Positions 1 through 8,114 of a stretch of 39,090 bases of DNA are shown here, one piece after another (the first letter of the stretch is position 1; every line of letters begins with the position of its first letter). Under the pieces are notes generated by a model. It was not told where the DNA came from, ran no database searches, and worked only from the letters and a program-made list of their open reading frames with translations. The stretch is from assembly GCF_023243045.1 (NCBI RefSeq), contig NZ_JALKFX010000051.1, forward strand, positions 9,178 to 48,267, given 5' to 3'. Origin of the DNA: Frankia sp. AgB32. GTDB taxonomy: Bacteria > Actinomycetota > Actinomycetes > Frankiales > Frankiaceae. The position numbers and the translations under genes are program-made.

Positions 1-2910
1 GTTCCAGATCCGCGCGGTGCCGTCGCCGCTGGTGGTGAGGATGTGGGTGTTGTCGGGGCTCCACGCGCCGCCGGTCACCCAGCCGGTGTGGCCGGTGAAA
101 GTTGACAGGCGGGCGTGCGTGGTGGGGGTGCGTGGGGCGGGCGCCAGGAGCCAGCCTGGGCGGGGGGATGCGTCCTCGCGGCAGTGCAGGGCCTGGGTGC
201 GGTAAGCGTGGGAGCCGTCGAAGTGGGCGCCCCGCAGGTCGCAGCGGCGAAAGATCGTGCCCGGGAGGCTGGCGCGGCGTAGGCGCGCGTCGCGCAGGTC
301 GCTGTCCATGAACTCGGCCCGGGTCAGATCGGTGTCGGTCAGGTCGGCGCCCGTCAGGTCGGCGTCTAGTAGTCGGGCGCCGACGAGCCGAGTGCCCGCG
401 AGGACGGCGCCGCGGAGATCGACCCGGCCGCCACCCTCAATCCGCCAGCCCGCCAGGTCGGCTCCTGCCAGCACGGACCCGCGCAGCGCGTGATGCGGAT
501 GGCCGCCCCGCGTGGCGGCGAGGCCGTAGGCGAACGCCAGCACGGCGGCGGGGTCGGCTTGGCCGCCGGGCGGGTCCGTCGCCAGCGATCGCAGGGTCGC
601 GACGCACCGTGACTGACGGCGGTCGTCCAGACCGGCCAGGAGCTGGCCGAGGAAGTCGAGGGTCTCCCGGCTCGGCACGCCGAGCTGCCAGGCGTTGCGG
701 GCCGAGGACTCGGGCAGCTCCAGCGCGCGGGCCAGATAGCGGGCGAGCCAGAACTCGCGCAGGGACGTGTGCGCGAAACCGAACGTGTCGTCGTCCCGGC
801 GGACCAGGAAGGTCGCCGTGCGCAGGTCGTCCTTCCAGCGGGCCGGTGCGCGGGCGGGATAGTGCAGTTCCAGGTCGGGGCGCTCGGCGAGGAACGCCAG
901 CATCCATCGTTCGATCTCGTCGGCCGACCAGGAGGCCCGGCCCGCCCGCCACAGCCGGGCGGCTAGGTCCTCCATCAGCAGCTCCTTGTGCTCGGGGAGC
1001 AGCGAGTGCTTGCCTTCGTCGCGTTCCAACCACTGCCCGACGAACGACGCGTACAGGTCTACGGCCCGCACGGTCCGCCCGGCGGCCTTCGCCCGTTCCA
1101 CCGTGTCGAGCTGGTCGGCGACCATCCGCAGTGTCAGCGGCCGCTGGGACAGCTCTCCCAGGTCGTGGACGCTGGCGATCAGCGCCAGCAGGCGGTCGGC
1201 GTCGCGGCCGGGGACGTTCGCCGTCAGGTAGGCGCGGACCTGCTCCTCGTCGAACGGCAACATGAGCAGCGCCAGGTACTCGGCGCCGCGGGGGCCGTCG
1301 CGGTGCTGGCCGGTGAGGTGCCCGGCTTCGTCGCGGATCGAGCGGAAGTAGTGGGTGCGACACGACAGCAGCAGCCGGCTCGGCCGCGCCGCCTGGCGCT
1401 CGGCGTCGCGGGTGCGGCGGACATCCTCGGTCGCCCGCCACAGCATGCGGGTGAACACCTGGCCGGCGTGCGGGTCGAGGTGGACGAGCACCTCGTCGAG
1501 CCCGTCGAAGATCAGGATGCAGTTGCCCTCGGCGACGAGGTCCAGCAGCCGTTCGGCGCTGTCGGGGCCGCCGTGGTCGCCGGCCCGCAGCAGGGCTGCG
1601 ACGATCTCCTTCAGGCCGAGGGCGGAGCGGGCCCACGCGGCGGTCAGGTCGCGCAGGTCGAACAGGATGGGCAGCGGCAGCGACGCGTCCCGCTCGCGGC
1701 GGGCGAGCAGCTCCCGGGTGAACATCTGGATGGTCGTGGTCTTGCCCATGCCGACGTCACCGAGCAGCGCGCACAGGCGCCGCGCGTCCGCGGCGTCGTC
1801 CGTCGCCCAGGTCAGCAGGCGTTCGATGGCGGGTGTCGGCTCGCCGAGCGGGCGCGGCACCGCGGCGTCCGAGGCACCCCCGCCGAGCGCGGTCTCACCG
1901 AGCTTCGTCGCGACCGGCTCGTAGTCGGGCGCCTTGCCACCCGCCAGCCGGTGCGCCATCGCCTCCCCCTGCTGCCAGCGCGCGGTGTCGTCCTGCTCCG
2001 GTCGGGACGCCGTGGCCGGGCCGCGCTCGGCCGACTCCGACCGCCGCGCCGGCGGCCCGCCCTCTACGGAGCCGGGCCACGAGGCCGGTCGCTCCAACAG
2101 CCGGTCCTGGACGAGCCGGAGAACGTCGCGTACGAAGCGCAGCTGCGCGTCGCGGCCCGCGCACTGGCTGAACGGGCGTTCCGCGAACTGGACCGCGCCG
2201 CTCGCGGGCCGGGCGCCGCTGGGCACCCCCTCCAGAGCGACGGTGAGGGGTCGGCGCGTGGTTCGACCCGGTGGCTGCTGTCCGCGCGCGCGGGCGCGGG
2301 CACTGTCGAGATCGATGACGACGTCGGCCGACGCCCGCAGGCGGCGGCGCTCAGTCGCGACGTCCGCGCCGAGCGGGAGGTCGAGGGCGGAGGTGATGCG
2401 ATAGCCGGGCACCGCCGCGACCTGATCGATCATCAGGTCGACGAAGACCTGCTCTCGCCGGTGCGGCGCCTCCGATGGTCGCCCGGCGATCTCGATGTGG
2501 ACGACAGGGGTCAGCACCTCCGTCACCGACGCCGGCACGGACTGGCCGATGACGCGATCGGCCTGGCGCCGGGACAGCTCGGCCAGTTCCTCGCTGGTGC
2601 CGTCGGCGCCCTCGAACCAGCAGAATCGGCCGGTCGGCGGCGCCTTGCGACTGTCGGTGACCAGCCGCAGATCAACCTTCGCCTGCCGGGCGAGGCGGGT
2701 CAGGTCCGAACGGAACTTGCGGAACGAGTCCTGCGCCTTCGCGTCGTCGCCGCCAGGGGTGGCCACCGCCAGCGCGCGGGGCAGCGGGATGCGGTCGTCC
2801 TCGTCGATCAGGTCGGCGAGCTGGCCCAGCCGGGTCGACTGCAGGCCGGTCAGGTGATCGCCGAGCTGGGTGAGGCGACGCAGGACGGTGCGGCGGGGGA
2901 GGCGGGGCAT
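1..2910 (-). CDS. STAND NTPase (NACHT-like) with pentapeptide and WD40 repeats, partial
   Basis: Uninterrupted minus-strand frame of 970 codons that leaves the window at base 1, so the C-terminus is missing. Reading from the ATG at 2910: an unassigned N-terminal region (about residues 1-350), a P-loop NTPase with Walker A GDVGMGKTT (about 384-392) and Walker B ILIFDGLDE (about 465-473), the LDE form usual in NACHT/STAND ATPases, then a helical region, a run of pentapeptide repeats (about 823-897, for example ADLTGADLTDTDLTRAEF), and the first WD40 blade (HTGWVTGGAWSPDNTHI, from about 934). Proteins of this plan act as sensor switches: repeats detect a cue, the NTPase oligomerises, an effector fires. 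The start is 14 nt after the stop of the TIR gene, so the two are almost certainly one operon. The frame stays open above the ATG, so a longer start overlapping the TIR gene is possible. Defence role is inferred from architecture only. Confidence 0.85.
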   Translation of the reverse strand, partial: MPRLPRRTVLRRLTQLGDHLTGLQSTRLGQLADLIDEDDRIPLPRALAVATPGGDDAKAQDSFRKFRSDLTRLARQAKVDLRLVTDSRKAPPTGRFCWFEGADGTSEELAELSRRQADRVIGQSVPASVTEVLTPVVHIEIAGRPSEAPHRREQVFVDLMIDQVAAVPGYRITSALDLPLGADVATERRRLRASADVVIDLDSARARARGQQPPGRTTRRPLTVALEGVPSGARPASGAVQFAERPFSQCAGRDAQLRFVRDVLRLVQDRLLERPASWPGSVEGGPPARRSESAERGPATASRPEQDDTARWQQGEAMAHRLAGGKAPDYEPVATKLGETALGGGASDAAVPRPLGEPTPAIERLLTWATDDAADARRLCALLGDVGMGKTTTIQMFTRELLARRERDASLPLPILFDLRDLTAAWARSALGLKEIVAALLRAGDHGGPDSAERLLDLVAEGNCILIFDGLDEVLVHLDPHAGQVFTRMLWRATEDVRRTRDAERQAARPSRLLLSCRTHYFRSIRDEAGHLTGQHRDGPRGAEYLALLMLPFDEEQVRAYLTANVPGRDADRLLALIASVHDLGELSQRPLTLRMVADQLDTVERAKAAGRTVRAVDLYASFVGQWLERDEGKHSLLPEHKELLMEDLAARLWRAGRASWSADEIERWMLAFLAERPDLELHYPARAPARWKDDLRTATFLVRRDDDTFGFAHTSLREFWLARYLARALELPESSARNAWQLGVPSRETLDFLGQLLAGLDDRRQSRCVATLRSLATDPPGGQADPAAVLAFAYGLAATRGGHPHHALRGSVLAGADLAGWRIEGGGRVDLRGAVLAGTRLVGARLLDADLTGADLTDTDLTRAEFMDSDLRDARLRRASLPGTIFRRCDLRGAHFDGSHAYRTQALHCREDASPRPGWLLAPAPRTPTTHARLSTFTGHTGWVTGGAWSPDNTHILTTSGDGTARIWN

Positions 2911-2924
2911 CGGGGGCGCGGCGC

Positions 2925-3398
2925 TCAGGCGGCGTCGGCGAGGATGCGGCGGCGGATCTCCGAGGCCAGGCCCAGCGCGAAGCGTTCTCGGCTCGCGCCG
3001 CGGGTCTCGGTGAAGCTGCGGCCGCCCGCGCCGGTGTAGATCTGCCGGGCGTCCACGCCGTAGAGCCGGCGGGAGCCGTCCAGCTCGACCCGCCTGAGCA
3101 TCACGGGCAGCACCTTGTCGGCGTCCGGCCCGAGCAGCCGTGGCAGCTCCTTGGTGAGGATGTACGAGCTGGCGAAGAAAGCCGGACTCAGGAGCAGCAG
3201 CCCGTAGTCGCAGGCGGCGAGCTGGTCGAGGATGCGGCCCTCCCAGTTCTCGCCGATGCGCAGGTCGGAGTCCTGCCAGGAGGTGATCTCGACGTCCGCG
3301 AGGGTGCCGAGATGCAGCCGGTCGAGCAGTTTGTCCTTGTAGGTGACGTCCCGGTGACACCAGCTCACGAAGATCGACGCCTGGACCACTTGGGTCAT
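2925..3398 (-). CDS. TIR-domain protein
   Basis: 157 residues from the ATG at 3398, chosen because AGAGG lies about ten bases upstream; a TTG at 3443 would add 15 basic residues. Almost the whole protein is one TIR fold: first strand ASIFVSW (residues 7-13), a BB-loop region WQDSDLRIGENW (about 41-52), the strand YGLLLLSPAFF (65-75) and SSYILTKEL, whose Glu (about E84) sits where the catalytic glutamate of NAD-cleaving TIR enzymes lies. Bacterial TIR domains commonly cleave NAD+ or make cyclic-ADPR-like signals when activated, and are frequent effectors in anti-phage systems. Here the TIR is a separate short protein upstream of a STAND ATPase, suggesting effector plus sensor/switch. Enzymatic activity is inferred from the conserved Glu; a purely scaffolding TIR remains possible. 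Confidence 0.85.
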   Translation of the reverse strand: MTQVVQASIFVSWCHRDVTYKDKLLDRLHLGTLADVEITSWQDSDLRIGENWEGRILDQLAACDYGLLLLSPAFFASSYILTKELPRLLGPDADKVLPVMLRRVELDGSRRLYGVDARQIYTGAGGRSFTETRGASRERFALGLASEIRRRILADAA

Positions 3399-3537
3399 CG
3401 AATCCCGCCTCTTCACGATTTTCCGGATCGGCTTCCGGATCAACTGCCGATGACCTTACCATGACGTTCCGTCGCAAAGGGACGCCGTGATCGGCGGGCG
3501 GAGACCCGCGCCCAGGCCGTGATGAGCCGTAGATTCT

Positions 3538-3580
<43 letters not shown>

Positions 3581-3650
3581 GGGGCATCGGCGGCGAGTGC
3601 GGGAGTGCGGGTGCGGGAGTGCGGGTGCGGGAGAGCGGAGGAGGTCGCGG

Positions 3651-4712
3651 GTGGGCGTTACGTCGGTGGACGGGCTGGCCGGCCTCGATGGCACGGTCGG
3701 TGCGGTGCTGGCCGCCTACGATCTCGGCGCCGAGCCGCAGGCCACGCTGCTGCATGTGTCCGAGAACGTGACGTACCAGGTCACGGACGCCGCCGGCGGG
3801 CGGCGGTGGGCGTTGCGGCTGCACCGGCCGGGCTATCACGGCGTCGAGGAGATCCGGGCGGAACTCGCCTGGGTGGAGGCGCTGCGCGCCGACACGGTCG
3901 TGCGCACGCCGGCGGTCGTCCCGACCCGCACCGGTGGGGCGGTGGCGACCGTCCACGCCGGGCTGGTGGCGCGGCACGCGGTGCTGTTCGAGTGGATCGA
4001 GGGTGACTCGCCGCAGGCGCTGGCGCCCGACGCGCTGCCGGGTGCGTTCGGCCAGCTCGGCGAGATCACCGCGCGGTTGCATCGGCACGCCCGGCACTGG
4101 TCGCGCCCGCCGGGATTCACCCGCTTCGCCTGGACCTGGGACACCATGCTCGGCGCCGCCGGGCGCTGGGGGAGCTGGACCGAAGGGCTCACCGGGGCGC
4201 TCGCCGCCGAGCCGATGTCCGGCGCCGAGGTGCGGGCGGCGGTGGCGCTGGTGGGGCGGGTGGTCGAGGTGATATCCGGGCGGATGGCCGGGTTCGGGAC
4301 CGGGCCGGAGCGGTTCGGCCTCGTCCACGCCGACATGCGGCTCGCGAACCTGCTGATCCCCGCGCCGGCCGGGGACACGATCCGCGACGAGGTGTGTGTC
4401 ATTGACTTCGATGACTGCGGGTTCGGGTGGTATCTGTGGGATCTGGCGGCGTCGTTGTCGTTCCTCGAGCATGTCGAGGGTGTCGGTGATCTCGTCGCGG
4501 CCTGGCTCGCGGCCTACCAGCGTCGATTGCCGCTGACGGCGGCCGACGTCGCGATGATTCCCACGTTCGTCCTGGCGCGCCGGCTGCTGCTGGTGGCCTG
4601 GCTCGGCACCCACCCGCATTCCGACGCGGTGGCGAGCGTCGCCGACTTCGCCCGGCAAAGCTGCGCGCTCGCCGACGCCTACCTGGCCGGACGGCTGCTC
4701 GGCGACGTCTGA
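3651..4712 (+). CDS. APH/choline-kinase-fold phosphotransferase
   Basis: 353 residues from the GTG at 3651, which has a near-perfect GGAGGAGGT five bases upstream. Starting at the ATG at 3519 would add an implausible Glu-Pro repeat leader. The N-lobe contains ENVTYQVTDA and the ATP-site lysine/arginine region RRWALRLHRPGYH. The C-lobe has the Brenner motif HADMRLANLLI (H226, D228 as catalytic base, N233) and the metal-binding VIDFDDCGFGWYLWD (D252). This is the layout of the phosphotransferase family Pfam APH, which includes aminoglycoside, homoserine and choline kinases and the stress kinase SrkA. The substrate cannot be told; fructosamine kinase, Srk-like protein kinase or small-molecule kinase are all open. 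It stands alone, divergent from the TIR gene, and is followed by a hairpin. Confidence 0.85.
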   Translation: MGVTSVDGLAGLDGTVGAVLAAYDLGAEPQATLLHVSENVTYQVTDAAGGRRWALRLHRPGYHGVEEIRAELAWVEALRADTVVRTPAVVPTRTGGAVATVHAGLVARHAVLFEWIEGDSPQALAPDALPGAFGQLGEITARLHRHARHWSRPPGFTRFAWTWDTMLGAAGRWGSWTEGLTGALAAEPMSGAEVRAAVALVGRVVEVISGRMAGFGTGPERFGLVHADMRLANLLIPAPAGDTIRDEVCVIDFDDCGFGWYLWDLAASLSFLEHVEGVGDLVAAWLAAYQRRLPLTAADVAMIPTFVLARRLLLVAWLGTHPHSDAVASVADFARQSCALADAYLAGRLLGDV

Positions 4713-4734
4713 CGCGCGGCCGCCGAGGTCGAAA

Positions 4735-4755
4735 AGGCCCGTCGTTGACGGGCCT
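4735..4755. terminator. GC-rich hairpin after the phosphotransferase
   Basis: Perfect 9-bp arms AGGCCCGTC / GACGGGCCT around a GTT loop, 22 bases after the stop codon and preceded by AAAA. There is no strong T-run, as is usual for high-GC actinobacterial terminators. Confidence 0.6.
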
Positions 4756-4826
4756 ACATCAGCGGCCAGGCGCTGGTCATCGACGGCGGCCGGACGCTGG
4801 CCGAGTCATCCGCGCCCCGGGGATGA
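4755..4826 (+). pseudogene. 3' remnant of a short-chain dehydrogenase (SDR)
   Basis: Twenty-three codons and a TGA read YISGQALVIDGGRTLAES followed by SAPRG. This is the typical extreme C-terminus of FabG-like SDR oxidoreductases (consensus Y-I-T-G-Q-x-L-x-V-D-G-G). No SDR body precedes it: upstream is the terminator hairpin and the phosphotransferase. It is therefore the tail of a deleted gene left between two unrelated ones, and its stop lies 6 bases from the end of the convergent GT51 gene. Confidence 0.75.
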
Positions 4827-4832
4827 CGGCGC

Positions 4833-5855
4833 TCAGCGCAGGTTGAGGGGGTCTGCGGCGATCCGGGTGGCCTGGGCGCGGGTGAGGTGGCCCGTGGCGA
4901 CCAGGCGGTCGAGAACATGGGTCTGGCGTTGGCGGGCGGCGTCGAGGTGGTTGTACGGGTCGTAGGCGCTCGGTGCCTGGACGAGGCCGGCGAGCAGGGT
5001 CGCCTGGGTCCAGGTCAGCGTCGTCGGGGTGCGGCCGAAGTAGCCGGCGGCGGCCGAGGTGATGCCGTAGTAGCCGTGGCCGAAGTAGACGGTGTCCAGG
5101 TACATCCGGAGGATGTCGGTCTTCGAGTAGCGGGCGTCGAGCTTCACCGCGAGTGCCGTCTGTTCGACGCGGTCGGTGAGGGTGCGGCGGCCGCCGGTGT
5201 AGAGGATCTTCACGAGCTGCTGGTCGAGGGTCGCCCCGCCCTGGTCCTCGTCGCCGAGCAGCGGGCCGACGACGCCGCGCACGGCGCCGACCGGGTCGAT
5301 GCCGTGGTGGGAGTAGAAACGGCTGTCCTCCGTGGCGACCAGCGCCTCGACCACCCGGGTGGGCAGCGCGCCGGACAGTGCCGTCGCGTGATGTTCTGCG
5401 GCTTGGGCCGTGACCTGGGCGTGCGCGTCCGACGTGGACGGGGTCGCGACGAGCAGCACGCCGAAACCGGCGGCGAGTGCCACCACAGCGGCCAGCAGAA
5501 CCGCCAGGACGCGCCGCAGGACGCGGACCCATCGCCGCCCGCGGGCGGACCGCCGCGGACCGTACTCGACGTCGCCCCCGTGCTGACCTGGTGGACCCTG
5601 CTGACCTCGTGGTCCCGGCGGCTCGTCGCCCCCTGCGGCGTCGTCCCAGCGACGGCGGGTCGGCTCAGGGCGGCCGGGCCGGAAGGTCGGTTCGGTGTCC
5701 CCGGTCGGTGGGCCCCACCAGCCCGGTTCGTCGCGGCTCCCGGGATCCACCGGCGTGCGCGGCTCGACGCTGGCCTCCGCGCGGGCTCCGCGTCGGGATC
5801 GGAGGGGGCGACCGCTCGGGCCGAGCCGCAGACCCCTGGGCAGGGTGTCATGCAT
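4833..5855 (-). CDS. Monofunctional peptidoglycan glycosyltransferase (GT51)
   Basis: 340 residues from the ATG at 5855, chosen for AAGGAGAG just upstream; a start at 6020 would add 55 residues without a ribosome site. Layout: a Pro/Gly/Arg-rich cytoplasmic tail (1-115), one membrane anchor (about 116-137, VLAVLLAAVVALAAGFGVLL), and a complete GT51 domain. The catalytic Glu is E176 in ATEDSRFYSHHG. Further GT51 motifs are GGATLDQQLVK (206-216), the R-x-x-x-x-R-V-E segment with E231, and YSKTDILRMYLDTVYFG. The family polymerises lipid II into glycan strands at the outer membrane face. The protein ends right after GT51, with no penicillin-binding transpeptidase domain. Class A PBPs in actinobacteria normally carry both domains, so this is either a true monofunctional enzyme (MtgA-like) or a shortened PBP. 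Confidence 0.9.
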   Translation of the reverse strand: MHDTLPRGLRLGPSGRPLRSRRGARAEASVEPRTPVDPGSRDEPGWWGPPTGDTEPTFRPGRPEPTRRRWDDAAGGDEPPGPRGQQGPPGQHGGDVEYGPRRSARGRRWVRVLRRVLAVLLAAVVALAAGFGVLLVATPSTSDAHAQVTAQAAEHHATALSGALPTRVVEALVATEDSRFYSHHGIDPVGAVRGVVGPLLGDEDQGGATLDQQLVKILYTGGRRTLTDRVEQTALAVKLDARYSKTDILRMYLDTVYFGHGYYGITSAAAGYFGRTPTTLTWTQATLLAGLVQAPSAYDPYNHLDAARQRQTHVLDRLVATGHLTRAQATRIAADPLNLR

Positions 5856-6228
5856 GCGGGCTCTCCTTCCGCGGTCCGCGTGACCGGTGCGGTGACTGCT
5901 GCCGGATCGAGTGTCCCCATCCGGGATGTGAGCAGGCTGTGAGCGGACCACATTCGCCATGCGGCCGCCATCGCGCGCCTGGGAAGCGGCCTGTCCGCCG
6001 GGCTGTCCGTCCTGTGCCAAGGGTCTGACTGGGCGCGTTTCGAGAATTGTGCGGATGTTTTCCCAACTAGTCCCGCATTCTCCGTCGAATTGATTTCAGC
6101 CGGACCCTCCTGCCGGAGATTGTACGCAGGGTGGCGGGGGTATCTGGTCGGGGCGTGCCGTGCGGCGGTTCCGACGGCGAGGAAACGCGTCGGGAAGTCA
6201 CGGCAGCGCGACTCTCGAAAGGATGGCC
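5856..6228. other. Divergent intergenic region
   Basis: 373 bases between the GT51 gene (minus) and the Trp/His-rich secreted protein (plus). It must carry both promoters. An AT-richer patch at about 6038-6100 is the likeliest promoter area, but I cannot fix -35/-10 boxes. No gene or RNA is recognisable. Confidence 0.4.
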
Positions 6229-6582
6229 ATGACAGTACTCAAGGCTTTCCGGAATCTTGTGCTGACCATCGTTCTCGCTTCCACTGCGTTTCTGATCGCC
6301 GCACCGGCCGGCGCGGCGACACCGACACCGGCGTCGCCCATGCCGGCCGTCGCCTCACCGCCGCCGGCGGCGGCCGCGGTCAAGCCGCCGGAGACGAAGC
6401 CGTACGACCATCACGGGGACAAGCACCGGATCTGCCGACCCGGCTACTGGGAGCCCGGTTACTGGATTCCCGGATTCAGCTGGCACGGCCACTACTTCCC
6501 GAAGATCTGGCATCCCAGGACCTGGCACGAGGGCACCTGCTGGTGGGGGCCGTGGCATTCGGACTGGCAGATGCGGCACTGA
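6229..6582 (+). CDS. Small secreted Trp/His-rich protein, unknown function
   Basis: 117 residues from the ATG at 6229, where GAAAGGA is well spaced; an ATG at 6223 overlaps the ribosome site. A clear Sec signal peptide (TVLKAFRNL, hydrophobic LTIVLASTAFLIAAPAG, AGA-A cleavage) precedes a Pro/Ala linker and a remarkable C-terminal half with nine Trp, about ten His and two Cys, including PGYWEPGYWIPGFSWHGHY and TCWWGPWHSDW. I recognise no family. Aromatic/His-rich exported peptides may bind metal, glycan or heme, but nothing here proves any of these. It is a single gene ending in tandem repeats and a bidirectional hairpin. Confidence 0.75.
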   Translation: MTVLKAFRNLVLTIVLASTAFLIAAPAGAATPTPASPMPAVASPPPAAAAVKPPETKPYDHHGDKHRICRPGYWEPGYWIPGFSWHGHYFPKIWHPRTWHEGTCWWGPWHSDWQMRH

Positions 6583-6645
6583 ACCGAACGATGGACTGAA
6601 CCGAACGATGGACTGAACCGAACGATGCACTGAACCGAACGGTGC
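6578..6645. repeat. Four 17-bp tandem repeats
   Basis: Four head-to-tail copies of ACTGAACCGAACGATGG (the last two with one or two changes) start at the final codon of the Trp/His-rich gene: the first copy supplies its TGA. They lie just before the hairpin at 6660-6689. Confidence 0.9.
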
Positions 6646-6659
6646 GGTGAGCTGAGCGG

Positions 6660-6689
6660 TAGGCGCCCGGACCACGGTCCGGGCGCCTA
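6660..6689. terminator. Bidirectional terminator hairpin
   Basis: Perfect 14-bp inverted repeat TAGGCGCCCGGACC / GGTCCGGGCGCCTA around AC, between two convergent genes. The right arm contains the stop codon of the solute-binding protein gene. Confidence 0.8.
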
Positions 6690-7946
6690 TTGCGAGGGCA
6701 GGACGCGTCCGCACTTCGGCTTGCCGCTGACCGGGGCGAAGGCGGAGCCCTTCGGGTTCACGCGCACGTAGTCGTAGCAGGGCGTCACGGCGGTGACCCC
6801 GCGGCTGAGGTTGATCGGCGCCGGCAGCAGGCCGTCGGCGTCATAGCGCGTCTGGCGGCGCAGGCCGGCGAGCACTCCGGCGCGGGTCGGGCAGACCCCG
6901 GCGGCGGTGATGCCACGCAGCAGCAGGTCGGCGCTGATCCAGCCGACCAGGGCGGGCCCGTCGGGCAGTGCGGCGGCCTGCGGTGCGTGGGCCGCCAGCG
7001 CGGCGAGGAACCGCTTGTGCGCCGACGCGTTGATCTCGAACGGCGTGTAGTCGAGGAACGAGTACACCCCGGCCGCCTTGTCGCCGAGCGTCGCCAGCTG
7101 CGAGCGGTCGTAGCTCGTCGGACCGCCGACGATCGCGGCGAGACCGAGGCCGGCTTCGCGCACGCCCCGGACGAGTTGGTAGAACGTCGGCGCCGGGACG
7201 AAGGCGATCAGGCTGTCGGCGTCCGCGGCCAGGATCTGGTCGGCGAATCCCTGGCGGTCGAGCGGGCCGGCCGGGACCTGCAGACTGGCCGACACGCGCA
7301 GGCCGGCCGCGCGCACGCTCTGCTCGGCGGCCTGCGCCATCGCCTGGGTGCCGGGGGAGAGCTGCAGCGCGACCGTGGCTACGCGCCGGGCTCCCTGCTC
7401 GTTGAGGAAGTCCCCCCAGCCGCTCGGCGCGGGCTGGGAGACCAACGGCCGGGCGTAGCTGAAGACGTTGGCGCGCGCACCCACCCCCGGGTCGGTGATC
7501 TGCCCGTCGACGACGGGCACGCCGTCGTCCGAGAGCACCTTCGCGGATCCGGCGGAGGCCCCGCTGAACTGCAGAATGGCCAACGTGTCGTCGTCGCGGG
7601 CGAGGACGCGTCCGCCCACGGCGTTCAGCGACGGGGACCCTTCGTCGTCGGCGACCTGGTAGCCGAGGTGGCGGCCGTTGATGCCGCCCTTCGCGTTCGC
7701 CTCGCCGAGGCGGGCGTCGACGCCCGCGCGAAAGCGCGCGCTGGTATCACCGTCGTCGGGGGAACCGGAATACAGCATTCCGAGGTTGATGCTGGAACGG
7801 TCGACTCCCGCGGTGTTCGGGCATGGTTCCAGGCCGCCGTTCCTGGCCTGGTCCAGGACGTCCGTCCCGCCGCACGCCGCGAGGCCGGTGACCGCGCAGG
7901 CGGCCGCGGCACCCGCCGCGATGACCAGACGCAGGCTTCTTCTCAT
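6687..7946 (-). CDS. Branched-chain-type solute-binding lipoprotein
   Basis: 419 residues with a lipoprotein signal peptide (MRRSLRLVIAAGAAAACAV, lipobox LAAC, Cys about 25) and a type I periplasmic-binding fold of the Leu/Ile/Val-binding group (Peripla_BP_6). Typical stretches are INLGMLYSGSPDD, EANAKGGINGRHLGYQVADD, ILQFSGASAGSAKVLSDDGV and AIVGGPTSYDRSQLA. Such proteins capture amino acids, amides, urea or aromatic acids and deliver them to LivHMGF-type ABC importers. No permease or ATPase genes are adjacent, so it either serves a transporter encoded elsewhere or acts as a sensor lipoprotein. The ATG at 7946 follows GAGGA closely. Ligand unknown. Confidence 0.88.
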   Translation of the reverse strand: MRRSLRLVIAAGAAAACAVTGLAACGGTDVLDQARNGGLEPCPNTAGVDRSSINLGMLYSGSPDDGDTSARFRAGVDARLGEANAKGGINGRHLGYQVADDEGSPSLNAVGGRVLARDDDTLAILQFSGASAGSAKVLSDDGVPVVDGQITDPGVGARANVFSYARPLVSQPAPSGWGDFLNEQGARRVATVALQLSPGTQAMAQAAEQSVRAAGLRVSASLQVPAGPLDRQGFADQILAADADSLIAFVPAPTFYQLVRGVREAGLGLAAIVGGPTSYDRSQLATLGDKAAGVYSFLDYTPFEINASAHKRFLAALAAHAPQAAALPDGPALVGWISADLLLRGITAAGVCPTRAGVLAGLRRQTRYDADGLLPAPINLSRGVTAVTPCYDYVRVNPKGSAFAPVSGKPKCGRVLPSQ

Positions 7947-7978
7947 TCCTCACCGTTTCCGTGCGGGCCGGGCGTGGG

Positions 7979-8001
7979 CCGTCCACCAAAGTGGTGGACG
8001 G
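7979..8001. promoter_or_regulatory. Inverted repeat near the solute-binding gene start
   Basis: Nine-bp arms CCGTCCACC / GGTGGACGG around AAAGT, about 35 bases upstream of the solute-binding protein start. Its place in the 5' leader suits an operator or attenuator stem. Confidence 0.45.
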
Positions 8002-8114
8002 GCCTCTGCGGGCCCGGAATCCGGCTTGACGGTGGCGCCCGGGCGGGCGCGCCGGCGGATTCGGAGACCGGGTGAGAGGCAGCACAAGGTAACGGAAAGG
8101 TGGTCGTCGCGGAT

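Noticed and set aside
437-1636. 399-codon minus-strand open frame
   Set aside because: It is a Pro/Arg-rich alternative frame of the STAND gene on the same strand.
988-3039. Long plus-strand open frame opposite the STAND gene
   Set aside because: Its translation is Gln/Gly/Arg-rich without family motifs, while the minus strand encodes Walker motifs, pentapeptide repeats and a WD40 blade. It is an antisense shadow of GC-rich coding DNA.
6578-6645. CRISPR-like array
   Set aside because: The repeats are contiguous without spacers, so they form a minisatellite, not a CRISPR. The same holds for all tandem repeats listed.
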